Shown in pieces: positions 31,543-43,384 of a DNA stretch of 64,000 nt (the first letter of the stretch is position 1; the number at the start of each line of letters is the position of its first letter). The stretch comes from Achatina immaculata. Its lineage: Eukaryota; Mollusca; Gastropoda; Stylommatophora; Achatinidae. The notes under the pieces are model-generated. The model searched no databases. It had not been told where the DNA came from and saw only the letters and a list, made by a program, of their open reading frames with translations. The position numbers and the translations under genes were made by a program. Location of the stretch: positions 5,178,186 through 5,242,185 of the forward strand of contig CM019710.1 of the NCBI GenBank assembly GCA_009760885.1. The letters run 5' to 3'.

Positions 31543-32139
31543 ATGTTAATGCTGACGGCGGAGAGGAAAAATGATGGCATGATGGTTAATTTTGATGGCG
31601 GAGAGGAAAATGAGGGCATGATGGTTAATTTTGATGGCGGAGAGGAAAATGAGGGCATGATGGCTAATTTTGATGGCGGGGAGGGCAATGACGGCATGAT
31701 GGTTTATTTTGATGGCGGAGAGGGCAATGACGGCATGATGGTTTATTTTGATGGCGGAGAGGGCAATGACGGCATGATGGTTTATTTTGATGACGGAGAG
31801 GGCAATGACGGCATGATGGTTTATTTTGATGGCGGAGAGGGCAATGACGGCATGATGGTTTATTTTGATGACGGAGAGGGCAATGACAGCATGATGGTTA
31901 ATTTTGATGGCGGAGAGGAAAATGATTGCATGATGGTTTATTTTGATGGCAGAGAGGGCAATGACGGCATGATGGTTAATTTTGATGGCAAAGAGGGCAA
32001 TGACGGCATGATGGTTAATTTTGTTGACGGAGAGGAAAATGATTGCATGATGGTTAATTTTGATGGCAAAGAGGAAAATGAGATGGTTAATTGTGATGTG
32101 GAGAGGAAAATGATGACATGGTTAATTAGTATTAGATGA
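31543..32139 (+). repeat. 39-bp minisatellite with a continuous 198-codon frame
   Basis: The unit gatggcggagagggcaatga plus cggcatgatggtttatttt is 39 bp, or 13 codons (DGGEGNDGMMVYF), repeated about 14 times without a stop. Because the period is a multiple of three, an open frame is expected by chance. There is no signal peptide, upstream exon or recognisable domain. A coding role is possible but unsupported. Confidence 0.85.
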
Positions 32140-32914
32140 TGATGATGTTTTTAAAAAAATTGGTGTCAGAAATTTCTTTGTCATTATTTCAACACTTATC
32201 TTATACATATATTCATGATGATAATGATGACGACGATGACGACGACGACAAGGAGAAAGATGACGAAACTAAGGCCCTTGAGTGTGAGGATAAAAATTTT
32301 TTTAAATCATCGATGAAGAAACTCCTTAAGATAACTTTATCGACAATAAAATGAACAATAACGACAGTAATTCTGGCGAAAATTTTGGCAATAAGAATCT
32401 CCCTCGTTAATTTCGTTCCTATTCATTACATCTGCAGCAATAAAGAAAAGGGTCTTTACCTCATTTTATATGGCTGTCATAGACTTTTTATGCTGCACTA
32501 GAATTATCTGCACATTTTTCACACTTTGACCTATGAGCAATTCTAACCTCTCTACACTGCGCATGCGCGGAAATGCATCTTTACACTTCCTCTTCCGCCA
32601 AGAACTAATTCTTGATGATGATTCATTTTCCGCTTGACCGGAAAGTAATTGTTAAATATGATACAAGTTGGCGGAAATGTGACAAGCAAGGTGAATATTT
32701 TTTGTTTCTTAAATTTTTGGAGGGAGTTTGTTTACGATTTTAGAACCTGGGCGTTCTGTGAAGAGCCAAAAGATTTACGTAACGGGGCTTCGCGTTTTTT
32801 TTTTTTAATCATGTGACATTAATTTTGGCTCACTTGCGGGAAATCCCGATGGAGGGAAGATAAATGTTTCCCACGATTTGGTTTTCTGTTGTAAACACAC
32901 TTCAGCCATGTTTG
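32140..32914. other. Unique stretch with a small GAT/GAC repeat
   Basis: A gatgataatgatgacgacga run lies at about 32,215-32,250. The remainder is AT-rich unique sequence with no gene. Confidence 0.45.
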
Positions 32915-33080
32915 TTTTTATTTTCTTGATTTTTATTTCGGTAGGGTATAGTTTTTCTTTGTATTTCTGTTTGCTTTGTATTTCTTGATTTTTATTTCGA
33001 TAAGGTATATTTTTTCTTTGTATTTCTTGATTTTTATTTCGGTATGGCATAGTTGTTCTTTGTATTTTCTTGATTTTTTA
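32915..33080. repeat. ~40-bp minisatellite (about 4 copies)
   Basis: The unit tttcttgatttttatttcgg plus taggtatagtttttctttgta recurs with length differences. Confidence 0.8.
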
Positions 33081-33530
33081 AAAAAACTTAGGTAAATGAA
33101 ACTTTTTTGTTGTTGTAGTTTCTTACTTTTATTTCTTTATTATTTAAATCCATACGGAGCTTTCTACAGCAGCTTTATGATTTCTTTAAAAAATCAAATA
33201 GTTTTGGTAAGGCTTATCGCTATTTTTGTTTTAAATTATTTAAGTAATTGTGTTTTTTTTCCCTATATAAGTAGCCTACAAAACGTGTTGGCAACCTTCC
33301 TATCAAAAGCATGAGTAACCGAAAGGGGACATAACCACTGCCTGTTTGATAGGGATGACTCGATCGTCAACCTTTTTTCTATTTGAAGGTACCGGATGAC
33401 ACCTACATGAGGACCTAGGGTGGAGATGGTAGCACGTTCATGTCCTAAGGTAGTTAAAGAGTGAAATAATAATTTTTAAAAAATTACACAACTGTCAATG
33501 ATAGTTATTTCACGTAGGTAATATATGTAA
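33081..33530. other. AT-rich unique stretch
   Basis: No recognised gene. Confidence 0.4.
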
Positions 33531-33727
33531 TCTCTCTCTCTCTCTCTCTCTCTCTGAACCTTAAGTACCCAAGACACATAGGGCATTCGCAAGGTTTTTC
33601 CACAAATGCCTGTCCTTCGCCTTTTTTTCCGCTCTTGCTCAGGTGAGCCCTCTATTGCTCAACATCCTTTCTGTTGCTCTTCTCCATGTCTCTTTTGGTC
33701 TACCCTTACTTCTGTTCCCCTGTGGTA
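33531..33727 (-). mobile_element. nLTR-D tail with (GA)n tail
   Basis: (CT)n at 33,532-33,555 is the tail. The minus strand gives the RSKGRPKETW-like to RERMLSNRGLT-like section and the terminal ARAEKKAKDRHL region, with frame breaks. It is 5'-truncated at about 33,727. Confidence 0.8.
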
Positions 33728-33749
33728 ACGACACTATAATTAATACAGA

Positions 33750-33885
33750 CGTTATTGGTGATCTGCAAATGGATGCATCAGCGGCAGAGCATCTTGCTCA
33801 CAACATAGAGGCTTACAGGAGAGCTGTTAGGGAGGCAAAGTTCCGCAAGGGACATGCTAATATATGAATGAATGAATGTGATGTG
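33750..33885 (+). mobile_element. nLTR-A tail, short copy
   Basis: The frame gives VIGDLQMDASAAEHLAHN and YRRAVREAKFRKGHANI to a TGA, then a tgaatgaatgaatg tail. It contains only the last ~40 codons. Confidence 0.85.
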
Positions 33886-34184
33886 GCCCATAAGGCGCAA
33901 ATGCTGACCCTTGTTATAGCTGATGGAGGTCAAGAAAATTTTTAAAAAAATTTGTTAGGCTGCAGGGCAGAAGGAAAGAACAAGATGTAAACATACGTGG
34001 AAGACTCGTCACGCTCCAAAGACTGGTCACACTTCAAAGACTAAAGTTATGAGTTATGAGCCAGCGCCATTGCTCCCAGTCAAACCATAAGTGCTCTGCT
34101 GTCTAGTCAGCACCTGATCAGAAACTACCGACCAGTGTCGCCGTCAGCACTAACTCCGTAGCTAGCGGCGTAATTCCTTTTCCT
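33886..34184. other. Unique stretch
   Basis: No recognised gene. A small direct repeat (gactcgtcacgctccaaaga / gactggtcacacttcaaaga) lies near 34,002-34,040 and recurs in part near 34,350. Confidence 0.4.
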
Positions 34185-34352
34185 TCCCAGAGAGTTAAAC
34201 CTGGTACTAATTTTTTTCTTGAAGCTGGGTGAACCCAGTGGGGTTGTTTTTGCAAGTCATAATATGACCGCCTCGGTGATGAGTTGAAATCGAAATCGGA
34301 TCACATGGTCGGCAAGCGAGTGTCTAATCCACTTCACTAGCGCCTCCGCTCC
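34185..34352 (-). mobile_element. SINE-like element with degenerate tRNA-like head
   Basis: On the minus strand a tagtgaagtggattaga A-box-like and a tcgatttcaactc B-box-like sequence precede a body with ctgggttcacccagcttcaa, gtaccaggttt and ctgggaagga. The body resembles SINE-1 and SINE-3. Confidence 0.5.
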
Positions 34353-34929
34353 AAACTTCAAAGACTAGTCACCCTATAAAGATGCTCCGACCACGTGGTC
34401 AGAGGTGATTGAAAGAGGGGAGACTAATTTTTTCCGGGTGGTAGATCCTGAGAGTTGTTTGCCCTTTAGAAGATAAAAATAATTTGTTTCTCTCATACAT
34501 AGGAATAAGGAACTAAGGAGAGGATAAAATATTATTGAGACAACAAAAAAATGGTGTCAATGCCGAAGTTTTTTCTTTTTTTTTTTTTGTTGTTCACCTG
34601 TACGTGCACTTAAGAGGTACACATGTATGACCCCGAGAAAATTAATTCCTGCCCCGGAAGAAATTTGTTCCGTTCCTGGCAATTCGTATTTTAAATTACC
34701 TATTAAAATAATAGTTCTGAAAATACGCTAGTATTGCCGCCTTGAGAACTAATTTTCAAACATTATTTGCTGATAACATAATATACATAATTACCAGTAA
34801 TATACAGTAATGGTTGGCAACATTTTAACACTCTACAGCAATTCAACGTGATTTGAATTTGTTTAAAATTAAAATGTCAAATATTCACCCGCAGTTATGT
34901 CAAAATTTACAAGTAATCTGTAATCTGTA
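34353..34929. other. Unique AT-rich stretch
   Basis: A T run lies near 34,578-34,589. No gene is recognised. Confidence 0.4.
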
Positions 34930-35545
34930 ATCAGAGACCGGCATCCTCCGCATTCCTGGCATTCCCGTGCGTGCTCCGCCTCCCGTTCCAACAGTCACTG
35001 AAGCTTGCCCCTGGTGATGGAGCCAGTCACGCACTGGTTGTGGTTAATATGCGTTAAACCACTTCTTTCAGAAAAAAAAGTCCACTTCTCCTCTTCTCCC
35101 TCCCTCATTTCCATCATCCTCCTCCTGATGTGCTTGTGGTCATTCAACCCGATGTCGTCCTCTTTACGTAGCCTATCCAAGGTGGCTCTTGAAATCTCCT
35201 CTTTGTCCATCCTTAGAGTGACCTGAATTGATGCTATGCCTGCCAGGTTGTCCGCTCTCTCGCCGCCTTCGAATCCCGCGTGACCCAGGCATGACTTTCC
35301 ACGTCAGACTGGATAACCAAGAGCCCTTTAGAAACTGGGGGCCAGCTCCGTGCTGAAGAAACGTCTCTTGATTCTCCGTAACATGTTTTGAGAGTCTGTA
35401 ACAATGACCCCATGAGAGTCGCCCTGTTCCACCAACAAGGAAATTGCTTCTGATGCAGCCTGCACCTCCATTCTCATGCTGAAAATTGTAATTGCATAGG
35501 CCCCTGATTTACTCGCAGCCGGTTTGTCGTTATAAAGTTCAAAGT
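34930..35545 (-). pseudogene. RNase H-like retroelement tail (copy 1), frameshifted
   Basis: Minus-strand pieces give SKSGAYAITIFSMRMEVQAA, LLVEQGDSHGVIVTDSQNML, then after breaks MDKEEISRATLDRLRKED and CVTGSITRGK. The SMRMEVQA and VTDSQ motifs fit the catalytic Glu and Asp strands of an RNase H domain at the end of a non-LTR retroelement. The GH-AG-x-x-x-D-x-AD segment is damaged. Confidence 0.7.
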
Positions 35546-35731
35546 TCAAAATTCAGACTTCGGCTTCACTGCATACGGGACAACTGTATATATGTCCCGC
35601 CGCATGCCGCAGCATCCATCCAAGAGTTTGTTTGCTGATATTTCCTATCAAATGTTGGTTGTTCACGGTGTGTCTTTAGCCAAACAGTTCGAATTTCCTG
35701 CCAGCACTTCTAATTTGTCCTAGCTCTAGCA

Positions 35732-35735
<4 letters not shown>

Positions 35736-35768
<33 letters not shown>

Positions 35769-36059
35769 TGAACCTTAAGTGCCCAGGGCACATGGGGCTT
35801 CCGCAAGGGTTTTGCGCAAATGCCTGTCCTTCGCCTTTTTTTCTGCTCGTGCCCAAGTGAGCCCTCTATTGCTCAACATCCTTTCTGTTGCTCTTAGCCA
35901 TGTCTCTTTTGGTCTACCCTTACTTCTGTTCCCCTGTGATGTCCATCTTAGTGCTATTTTTGGTAGTGAGCTGTCAGTCATTCGGAGCACGTGTCTCCTC
36001 ACAGCTATATTGTTCGTCCATTCTGCTCTTCGTGTTCCTACAGTCTGTCTATTCCCGCC
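35736..36059 (-). mobile_element. nLTR-D insertion into an RNase H-like tail, 10-bp TSD
   Basis: The minus strand reads RRHVLRMTDSSLPKIALRW, RSKGRPKETWLRATERMLSN, RGLTWARAEKKAKDRHLRKT and EAPCALGT, ending in (GA)n at 35,736-35,769. ctagcagttt at 35,726-35,735 and ctagcaattt at 36,060-36,069 form a duplication with 9 of 10 matches. The RNase H-like frame resumes on both sides. Confidence 0.88.
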
Positions 36060-36069
36060 CTAGCAATTT

Positions 36070-36467
36070 CCCCCATGTCCAATCTCAGACTGCCATTTAT
36101 TTTACCCTGTCCAGCAAGTCTGTCGGCCACATCACTGCCATGTACTCCCGCATGCCCTGGACAATAAAGCCACTTTAGGCATGTCACAGCGGACTGGCTT
36201 AACAGATGAACACATTCTTTGCGAAAGAAATTCTTCTCAATCTTAAGGAGTATACTTCGTGAATCTGTCACAATGACACCATTAACCACAGCATCAGCAA
36301 CCAACCATTCCACTACCGTCGACACAGCCTCCATTTCCATTCGCATGCTTGATGTGCTGACTTCAAAAGCTCCTGAACCTTGTGCCCCACGACTCTTCCA
36401 TTTCTGTAAGCAACAAAACCCCAACAACTTCTGCTGTTCCGAGCCACTGAGCCATCTGTACATACAT
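36070..36467 (-). pseudogene. RNase H-like retroelement tail (copy 2)
   Basis: The minus strand reads GAQGSGAFEVSTSSMRMEME, AVVNGVIVTDSRSILLKIEK, CLKWLYCPGHAGVHGSDVAD and RLAGQGK. The MEMEA, VTDS and GHAGV-x-x-x-x-VADRLA motifs are RNase H catalytic blocks. The first catalytic Asp region is altered (MYRWLSGSEQQ). It is related to copy 1 at 34,930-35,545 and is interrupted downstream by nLTR-D. Confidence 0.75.
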
Positions 36468-36735
36468 CTCAGCCAGTCATTTGCGTGTCCCTTGCGGAAC
36501 TTTGCCTCCCCTAACAGTTCTCCTGCAGGCCTCTCGGTTGTAAGAAAGATCCCCTGCTGCTGATGCATCCATTTCCAGATTTATCAACGATGTCTTGCAG
36601 CCATCTTCGCCTTGGTCTTCCTCTCTTTCTTTTTTCCCATTATGTACCCTTCCAAGACGGTCTTCTCTAGATTATCATGAGGTTTAATATGTCCAAAATA
36701 TTTAACCCTTCTCTGTTTAATCCTCTTTATTACTT
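36468..36735 (-). mobile_element. nLTR-A tail
   Basis: The minus strand gives the HIKPHDNLEKTVLEGYIMG-like section, frame shifts in the KRER region, then AGDLSYNREACRR-like and FRKGHAND-like ends. It abuts the RNase H-like tail on the same strand, and its 3' end lies at about 36,468. Confidence 0.8.
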
Positions 36736-36823
36736 TATATATATAATGTGTATATACGAGTATAACGACATATGTATCTATAAATATATAATCTGTATAT
36801 ACATATATGTATATATATAATCA

Positions 36824-36860
<37 letters not shown>

Positions 36861-37080
36861 GACATTAGTATATATATATGTTGATGAATATACATTTGTA
36901 TATATATAACGACATATTTATATATAAATATATAATCTGTATATATATGTATATATAATCAGTATGTTTATATATATATATATACCGTCTTTAGTATATA
37001 TAATATATATATGTATATATAACGACATATGTATATATATATATATTTGAATACATATATATGTATATATATATGTAGTT
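36736..37080. repeat. AT-rich (TATA)n repeat with acgacatatgtata units
   Basis: Long TA runs are broken by recurring acgacatatgtatatata and aatctgtatatac phrases with loose higher-order periodicity (~110-130 bp). Confidence 0.85.
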
Positions 37081-37394
37081 ACAGTAGACAATAAAGACCC
37101 ATTTACTGTCTAGTCCTCGTGTCGCTGACCCCTCTATGAGGGTCACTGGGTCACGTGGTTTGGAGTGATGCTTAATCTTTCCCTGCACCCGGACTTCTGT
37201 TTTACCCTGAGCCCGGTCTCGGCATTCACGGCCAAGCTGGATCACGACCTTCATTAGATTCTGCATATTTGACCCTTTAGTCCATTCCAGTTCTAAAGGG
37301 AATCTTCTCTGAGTCACAGAATGCTGACAGTGTATCTTCTGTCTCCGCCACCCACTATCTCCCTCCCTTGATGTGCTTGCCTTTTGCTGAGTTT
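37081..37394. other. Unique stretch with an unassigned minus-strand open frame
   Basis: A minus-strand frame from 37,317 begins MTQRRFPLELEWTKGSNMQ. It is fairly GC-rich and could be a retroelement remnant, but it has no motif I can name. Confidence 0.3.
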
Positions 37395-38020
37395 AGATCT
37401 GGTAAGAGTCAATCAATTTCCATACCTTGGCAGCTACATAGACCAGGATGGTGACACTAGAAAGGAAGTTAGAATCAGAATTGCAAAAGCAGCATCGATC
37501 TTCAAGAATCTTGAGGAAATATAGCATTCAAAAGTTATAAGCACAAAAACCAAGTTAAGATTATTCAATTCAAATGTAATATCCACCCTCATTTATGCAT
37601 GCGAAAGCTGGAAAACAACTAAAGAAATAGACAAGAAATTAAACTTTTTGAAAACAAATGCCTAAGGAAAATACTCGGCATCAAGTGGAATGAATTCAAG
37701 AACAATGCAGAGATAAGACAGATGACTGAACAACAACCAGTCTCATGGGTGATCAGGAAAAGGAGATGGACATATGTTGGTCACGTGATGAGAAGAAACG
37801 ATCAGAGAATCCCAAAACAAGCTATCAACTGGAATACAACCGGCCAAAGAAAAAGAGGCAGACCGCGTGAAACTCTGAAGAGGACATTGTTAAGAGAGGC
37901 CAAATTAACAGATATAAAATCCCTTGATGAGGTTGAAAGACTCGCCGAAGACAGGAAAAATTGGCAAACTACCTTGCGAGCCCTATGTGACGTTTAACGG
38001 CACGGGAAGGATATAAGATA
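37395..38020 (+). mobile_element. nLTR-C tail, long copy
   Basis: It starts FPYLGSYIDQDGDTRKEVRI, with frame slips at 37,520 and 37,640, then STLIYACESWKT, FLKTNA, and an open frame from 37,722 to 37,997: WTYVGHVMRRNDQRIPKQAI, GQRKRGRPRETLKR and NWQTTLRALCDV. It extends further 5' than the 15.96-kb copy, into the FxYLGS segment. About 90% of the shared part looks identical by eye. Confidence 0.87.
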
Positions 38021-38284
38021 TAAGAAGAGGGGGTGGTCTGCCGCCAATCCTGAGGTACGTCTTCCCTTGTCCATACTTGTGTTTTACTTTCATGCTGGAC
38101 ATATCTAGCAGGCTACTCATAGATAGTACTGTCAAATTGCCATATACAAACCTACAGTGTCTTCTCTCCTTTCCGGTATCTTCTATTCGATGTCTATTTC
38201 GTATTCGGCTATCCGATTAACTTAGTATTTGTATTTAACCGAATACTTACAACACGGTAATCGGTGGATTTCTAGTATCTAGGT

Positions 38285-38445
38285 ATTCCACGTGAAACTC
38301 TAAAGAGGACACTGTTAAGAGAGGCCGAACTAGTAGGGCATAACATCCCTTGATGAGGTTGAAAAGCTCACCGAAAACAGGAAGACATGGAGAACTGTCA
38401 TGCGAGCCCTATGTGACGTTTAACGGCACGGGAAGGATGTAAGAT
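38285..38445 (+). mobile_element. nLTR-C tail, short copy
   Basis: The PRETLKRTLLREAEL-like segment, ALCDV end and aacggcacgggaaggatgta 3' sequence match the other C copies. It is 5'-truncated at about 38,285, with a frame slip. Confidence 0.8.
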
Positions 38446-38694
38446 GTAAGGTAACTCAATACTCTTTAACTGTCAATCTATAAATTACTTTAAAAAATTG
38501 TTTAAAACAACACTTCTCGTCGATATTATCGATCCTTTTATCGCGGTTATTTGGTTTTGTTATTTCATGTAACTGTGATGTAGCCAAGCGTGTCAAGGAA
38601 TTTTGTATTATAAATGTGCAACCAAGCGTGTCCAGAGGCCTGCCAGTGTCTATTTATTGAGAATATCGACTCCTCACTATCAAAATGTGACCCC
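38446..38694. other. Unique stretch
   Basis: A partial direct repeat (accaagcgtgtc / agccaagcgtgtc) lies near 38,582-38,632. No gene is recognised. Confidence 0.4.
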
Positions 38695-39015
38695 CTCCTC
38701 TCTCTCTCTCTCTCTCTCTCTTGTTGTCTCTCTTTCACTGTATCTCTCTGTGTCTCTCTCACGTCTCTCTCTATCTTTCTGTCTTTACATTTCTGTCTCT
38801 CTTTCTGTCTCTCCGTTTCTCTCTCTTTCTGTCTATATCTCTCTGCTTGTCTCTCTCTCTCTCTGTCTCTTTTTCTCTCTGTTAGTTTCTGTCTCTGTCT
38901 TTCTCTATTTCTCTCTGTCCCTTCCTGTCCCTCTATCTCTCTCTGTTTTCGTCTTTCTCATTGTCTTTTTGAGTGTCTTCTTCAGTCTCTGTGTGTGTCT
39001 CAGTCTGTCTTACTC

Positions 39016-39050
<35 letters not shown>

Positions 39051-39199
39051 CCTCAAGTACAGAATTCATTCGAAACTGCAGATGTAAGTTAGCAAATAAA
39101 CTCATTAGAAAGGTATGCTTAAGAAACTGGGATAAAAAGATAGAAGTAGTAATTTCTCTTTCTCCCTCTCTACTCTCTTTCCTTCTCTCTCTCTCTTTT

Positions 39200-39263
<64 letters not shown>

Positions 39264-39479
39264 TCTGTCTTTCTTTCTCTCTACCTTCTCTCACCCTATC
39301 GTTCTGTCTCTTTTTCTTTCTCTCACTCTCTTCGTTTCTCTCTATTTCTTTCTCTCTCTTTTCGTTTTTCTCTATTTCTTTCTCTCTCTCTCTCTCTTCG
39401 TTTCTCTCTATTTCTTTCTCTCTCTTTTCGTTTCGCTCTCTCTTTTTCTTTTTATTTCTCCCTCTCTCTTTCTCTTTTC

Positions 39480-39523
<44 letters not shown>

Positions 39524-39540
39524 GTGTGTCTGTCTCTCAC
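38695..39540. repeat. Pyrimidine-rich (TC)n, TCTG and TTTC arrays with an (AT)n core
   Basis: 38,695-39,048 is TCTC/TCTG-rich, 39,050-39,160 is an AT-rich break, 39,165-39,228 is (TC)n, 39,229-39,259 is (AT)n and 39,260-39,540 is TTTC/TC-rich. Frames rich in Leu and Ser follow from composition. Confidence 0.9.
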
Positions 39541-40429
39541 TCTCTCTTCCCATCGAGTTTTTTTATATACTGTGTCTTAACTTTCGACTTATACTGATCT
39601 GTGCAAGGAAATTTAACTTTGTTTTGGTACATTTTTTTTCCATGTTCTGCAACTTTCCTAAAAACTCCTTCACTGGTTTCATGTACCAATCATACTTCAT
39701 TACACGCCATCGCCTTAACACACTCATCTTAAAGCTTTTCTAACAATCAAAGATACTTTAAAAAACGATGCAAATTTCGACCAAATTTCTCTCAAGCGTG
39801 TCTCCTCCTGTTACCTAATTCCCTGTACCAGAATCAATAACTCCAACAGCCCAGCCAAGGGAACAAAAGTCATTAATCCATCTTTCAGTCTCATGACTGT
39901 TGTAGCCGATATGAAACGAATGTGTTGGAGTCAGTCAGGCGTGAAAATGTCATTGGAATTCGCCATCGCGATAGCGACCTTCCGATTGGAAAACAATGTT
40001 GAGGTTTGTTTGAAATTTACGGTTCATTCAACTGGAACCGTTCTGTTCTTTTGGCTCTTTGTATCTCGTTTTTTCTCAATCTCTCTCTCCCTCTCTCTCT
40101 CTCCCTCTCTCTCTGTGAGGCGGGTTTTTCTGTGCATGTTATCTCTCTTTTTATGTTCCAATGGCTTCATTATTTAGTTCTAAAATTAATTTGCCACTTG
40201 TTGTTTTATCAGCATATCTGTACATTTTTACCTTTTGTGTCTGCGTTTATTCTTGCTGGAGGTTTTTTTCGGGGTTTTTATAGCAAAAAATAGATTTGAA
40301 TGTTTTGTTTCGTTTCCATGTTAGGAAAACAGTGAAATACGAGGATGAAGAAAAAGTTGGCTGTGTACAGGGAATTAAGGGAGTTTTCTTTGTATACAAA
40401 AAACTTAGGTTATAAGCATCGAACACTGT
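39541..40429. other. Unique stretch
   Basis: Apart from a (TC)n at 40,078-40,118 no repeat or gene is recognised. Confidence 0.4.
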
Positions 40430-40975
40430 CTACTACTAACACGAGCTACTATTAGTACTACTGCTGACTAATACCACTAATAACTACAACTGATACAAGC
40501 ATTACTTCTTCTATTACTACTACAACTACTACTACTATCACTACTACAACTATTACTACTAATCTTATTACTACTACCATTACTATTAGTACTGCCACTA
40601 GTATTGCTACTACTACTACTACAATCACTGCACTACTACTACTACTACTACTATTACTACTACTACTACTACTACTATTACTACTACTACTATCATTGTT
40701 ACTACTACTACTACTACTACTACTACTATCACTGCTACTACTACTACTATCATTGCTACTACTACTACTATCATTGTTACTACTATTTTTGTTACTATTA
40801 TTACTACTAATATCATTACTACTACTACTATTACTACTACTACTACTACTAAATAATAATAATAGTAATAACTACTACTATCATTATCATTGCTACTACT
40901 ACTGCTACAACTACTGTTACTACTAATGTTACTACTATTACTGCTACTAGTACTGCTACTACAAATACTGCTATT
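40430..40975. repeat. (TAC)n trinucleotide array, part 1
   Basis: TAC/ACT trinucleotides with TAT, TGC and CAC variants. Purity rises toward 40,630-40,760. Confidence 0.93.
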
Positions 40976-41237
40976 ACTTTCCGGTGAGAAAGTCCAACTC
41001 TAGATTAAACTGGTGCAACGAAAACCACGGTGTCACGCAATCCCGCTTCTGAGACCCACCAAGAATACATGCTCAAGCCGTGTGATACACTGAACCTCTT
41101 GTGGTCCTCTCAGTTATCTCATGTGGTCCTCTGGGGACCACACGGGGGACCATGGGACCTATCGAGGACCACAGGTTATTCAGTAGGATCACGGGGCGGT
41201 CTTGGTGGTAGAAGCGAACGAACAAGAAGAAGAAGAA
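40976..41237. other. Non-repetitive island inside the (TAC)n array, with inverted repeats
   Basis: It contains tgtggtcctc near 41,100 and its complement gaggaccaca near 41,164, and also tgtggtcctctggggaccaca. It ends with an (AAG)n run at 41,222-41,238. It may be an insertion, but no ends or target duplication are clear. Confidence 0.45.
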
Positions 41238-41246
41238 GACTGCTAT

Positions 41247-41293
<47 letters not shown>

Positions 41294-41583
41294 TTACTAC
41301 TACTACTACTACTACTACTACTATTACTACTGCTATAAACTCTACTACAAATACTACTACTACTACTAAACTATTAGTACTACTACAAATACTACGACTA
41401 CTTTTATTACTACTACTACATCTATAAATACTACTATTACTACTACTACTGCTACTATTACTACTACTACTACTATACTACTGCGGTTACAACTGTTATT
41501 GCTCCTACTACTACTATTACAAATCCAATTACAAAGAATAATAATAGTAATAACTACTACTACAAGCATTCTTACTACTACTG

Positions 41584-41628
<45 letters not shown>

Positions 41629-41935
41629 TCACTGCTACTACTACTACCACAACCACTGTTATTACTAATGTTACTACTATTACTACCACTACTACTACTA
41701 ATGTTACTACTACTAGTACTACAAATACAAATACTGCTATTACTACTACTACTACTATTACTACTGCTACAAATTCTAATACGAATGGTACTGCTACTAC
41801 TATACTGTTATTACTTTTACAAGTACTACTACTATTACTATTACTACTACTACTACTGTACTACTGCTGTTACTTGTGTTTTTGCTCCTACTACAAATTC
41901 CACTACAAATACAACTAATATTACATTAGATTCAA
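41238..41935. repeat. (TAC)n trinucleotide array, part 2
   Basis: This resumes the same repeat. A segment near 41,517-41,560 (acaaatccaattacaaagaa, then taataatagtaataa) resembles part 1 at 40,850-40,870, suggesting internal duplication. Confidence 0.93.
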
Positions 41936-42149
41936 TATAGCCACCTTTTTCTGAATTAAGCAGAAACACCGATCTACATATTATCTTTTCTTCATGCACA
42001 CTTTACAAGAATTAACCTCGTTCAGTTTCAATCTACATAAATGCTTTTCTTTGTCCAAAATATCATCGTTTTCATTATCTACTTATCAGTGCCGTAGCAA
42101 TATTTGTCTTCCACATTCGACTCTTCTAACATCTCAGTTTTTTGTTACC
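41936..42149. other. Unique AT-rich stretch
   Basis: No recognised gene. Confidence 0.4.
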
Positions 42150-42435
42150 AGTCATTTTTTTTTACAAACAACTCTGTATTTACTAACCATCTTTATAAAC
42201 AATTGTGTATTTACTAATCACGTTTGCAAGCAACTCTCCCTCGCAAATCATCCTTACAAATAACTCTCCATCTCAAGTCATCTTTACAAACAACTCACCA
42301 TCTCAAATCATCTTTACAAACAACTCACCATCTCAAATCATCTTTACAAACAACTCGCCATCTCAAATCACCTTTACAAAAACCTCGTCCTTTTCAACAG
42401 TCTTTAGAAACACCTCAGTATATACCAACCATCTT
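42150..42435. repeat. 30-bp minisatellite
   Basis: The unit atctttacaaacaactcacc plus atctcaaatc is cleanest between 42,255 and 42,370, with degenerate units on both sides. Confidence 0.88.
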
Positions 42436-43384
42436 TATAAAGACTAGTTTCTCTTACAATCTTTACTATACGTACTACGAGTTTATATACGATGATATGA
42501 ACATCCTGAGAGATAAATAAGCGTAAATTTGTTTCTTTCAGACAAGAAAAAAAAGCTTTAGAATAAACTGTTTATAGGAACATTTGTTTGTTGGGAAGCC
42601 ATCATCCATACCTAAAGGCAGAATTAACAGAAACTCTCGTGACCTGTAAAAATAACGGGAAAAGGAAGGAAAAAAAAAGAAAACACGAACATGAATCACA
42701 GGGGGAAAGTGTTTAAAGAAAACAAACGAAGAAGATAATAAAAACTGCAGCTAATATAGAAAAAAGGGGGGTGAATTTGAAATATGTCAAAAGCTGGAGC
42801 AGCCCAGACAGCTCAGTTCGTTTTAAGAAAGATTTTAAAAAATGAGTATGATTCATTGGCCCGTATGTTGGTGATTGACAGGTAGGTGTGTCCTAACATC
42901 GTGGTCCAGAACCTTCGAGGCCTCGTCGGGCCGTGGAGCTATCAGATGTCATATTCCAGGCGCTGTAGACTTGCGGGAAAATATAGTGAGTGTTTGTGTG
43001 TTGTGCATCTGAGTATGTGGATGTACGTGTGTGTGTGTGTGTACAGGATGGGGTGGATGGATGATTAATGATTATTCAGTTATGAGAGGTTATTAAAGCA
43101 GCCCTTTTTTTCAGTCTTCTCCTCCCTGGCTCTTATTCCCCTTCTCCTCCCCCTCTCCCTTTTTTCCATACGCACTCCGTCCTCCAAACATAAATATCTT
43201 TACAGAACGAGTTCTCGGAACTTTATCTTGTCAAATTCACTCAGGTATGAAAAGCAACTAATATGAAAAGCTAGTAGTATGAAAAATATGAAAAGTATGA
43301 AAAGCTAACCAGTAATGGAGATAAAATGATGGAAATTAAATGGAGGACATCTATCGCTCTTCAGAAAGTAAAAAACTAAAGAAT
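42436..43384. other. Unique stretch
   Basis: Mixed sequence with a short (GT)n at 43,028-43,042 and short direct repeats of atgaaaagcta near 43,245-43,310. No gene is recognised. Confidence 0.4.
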
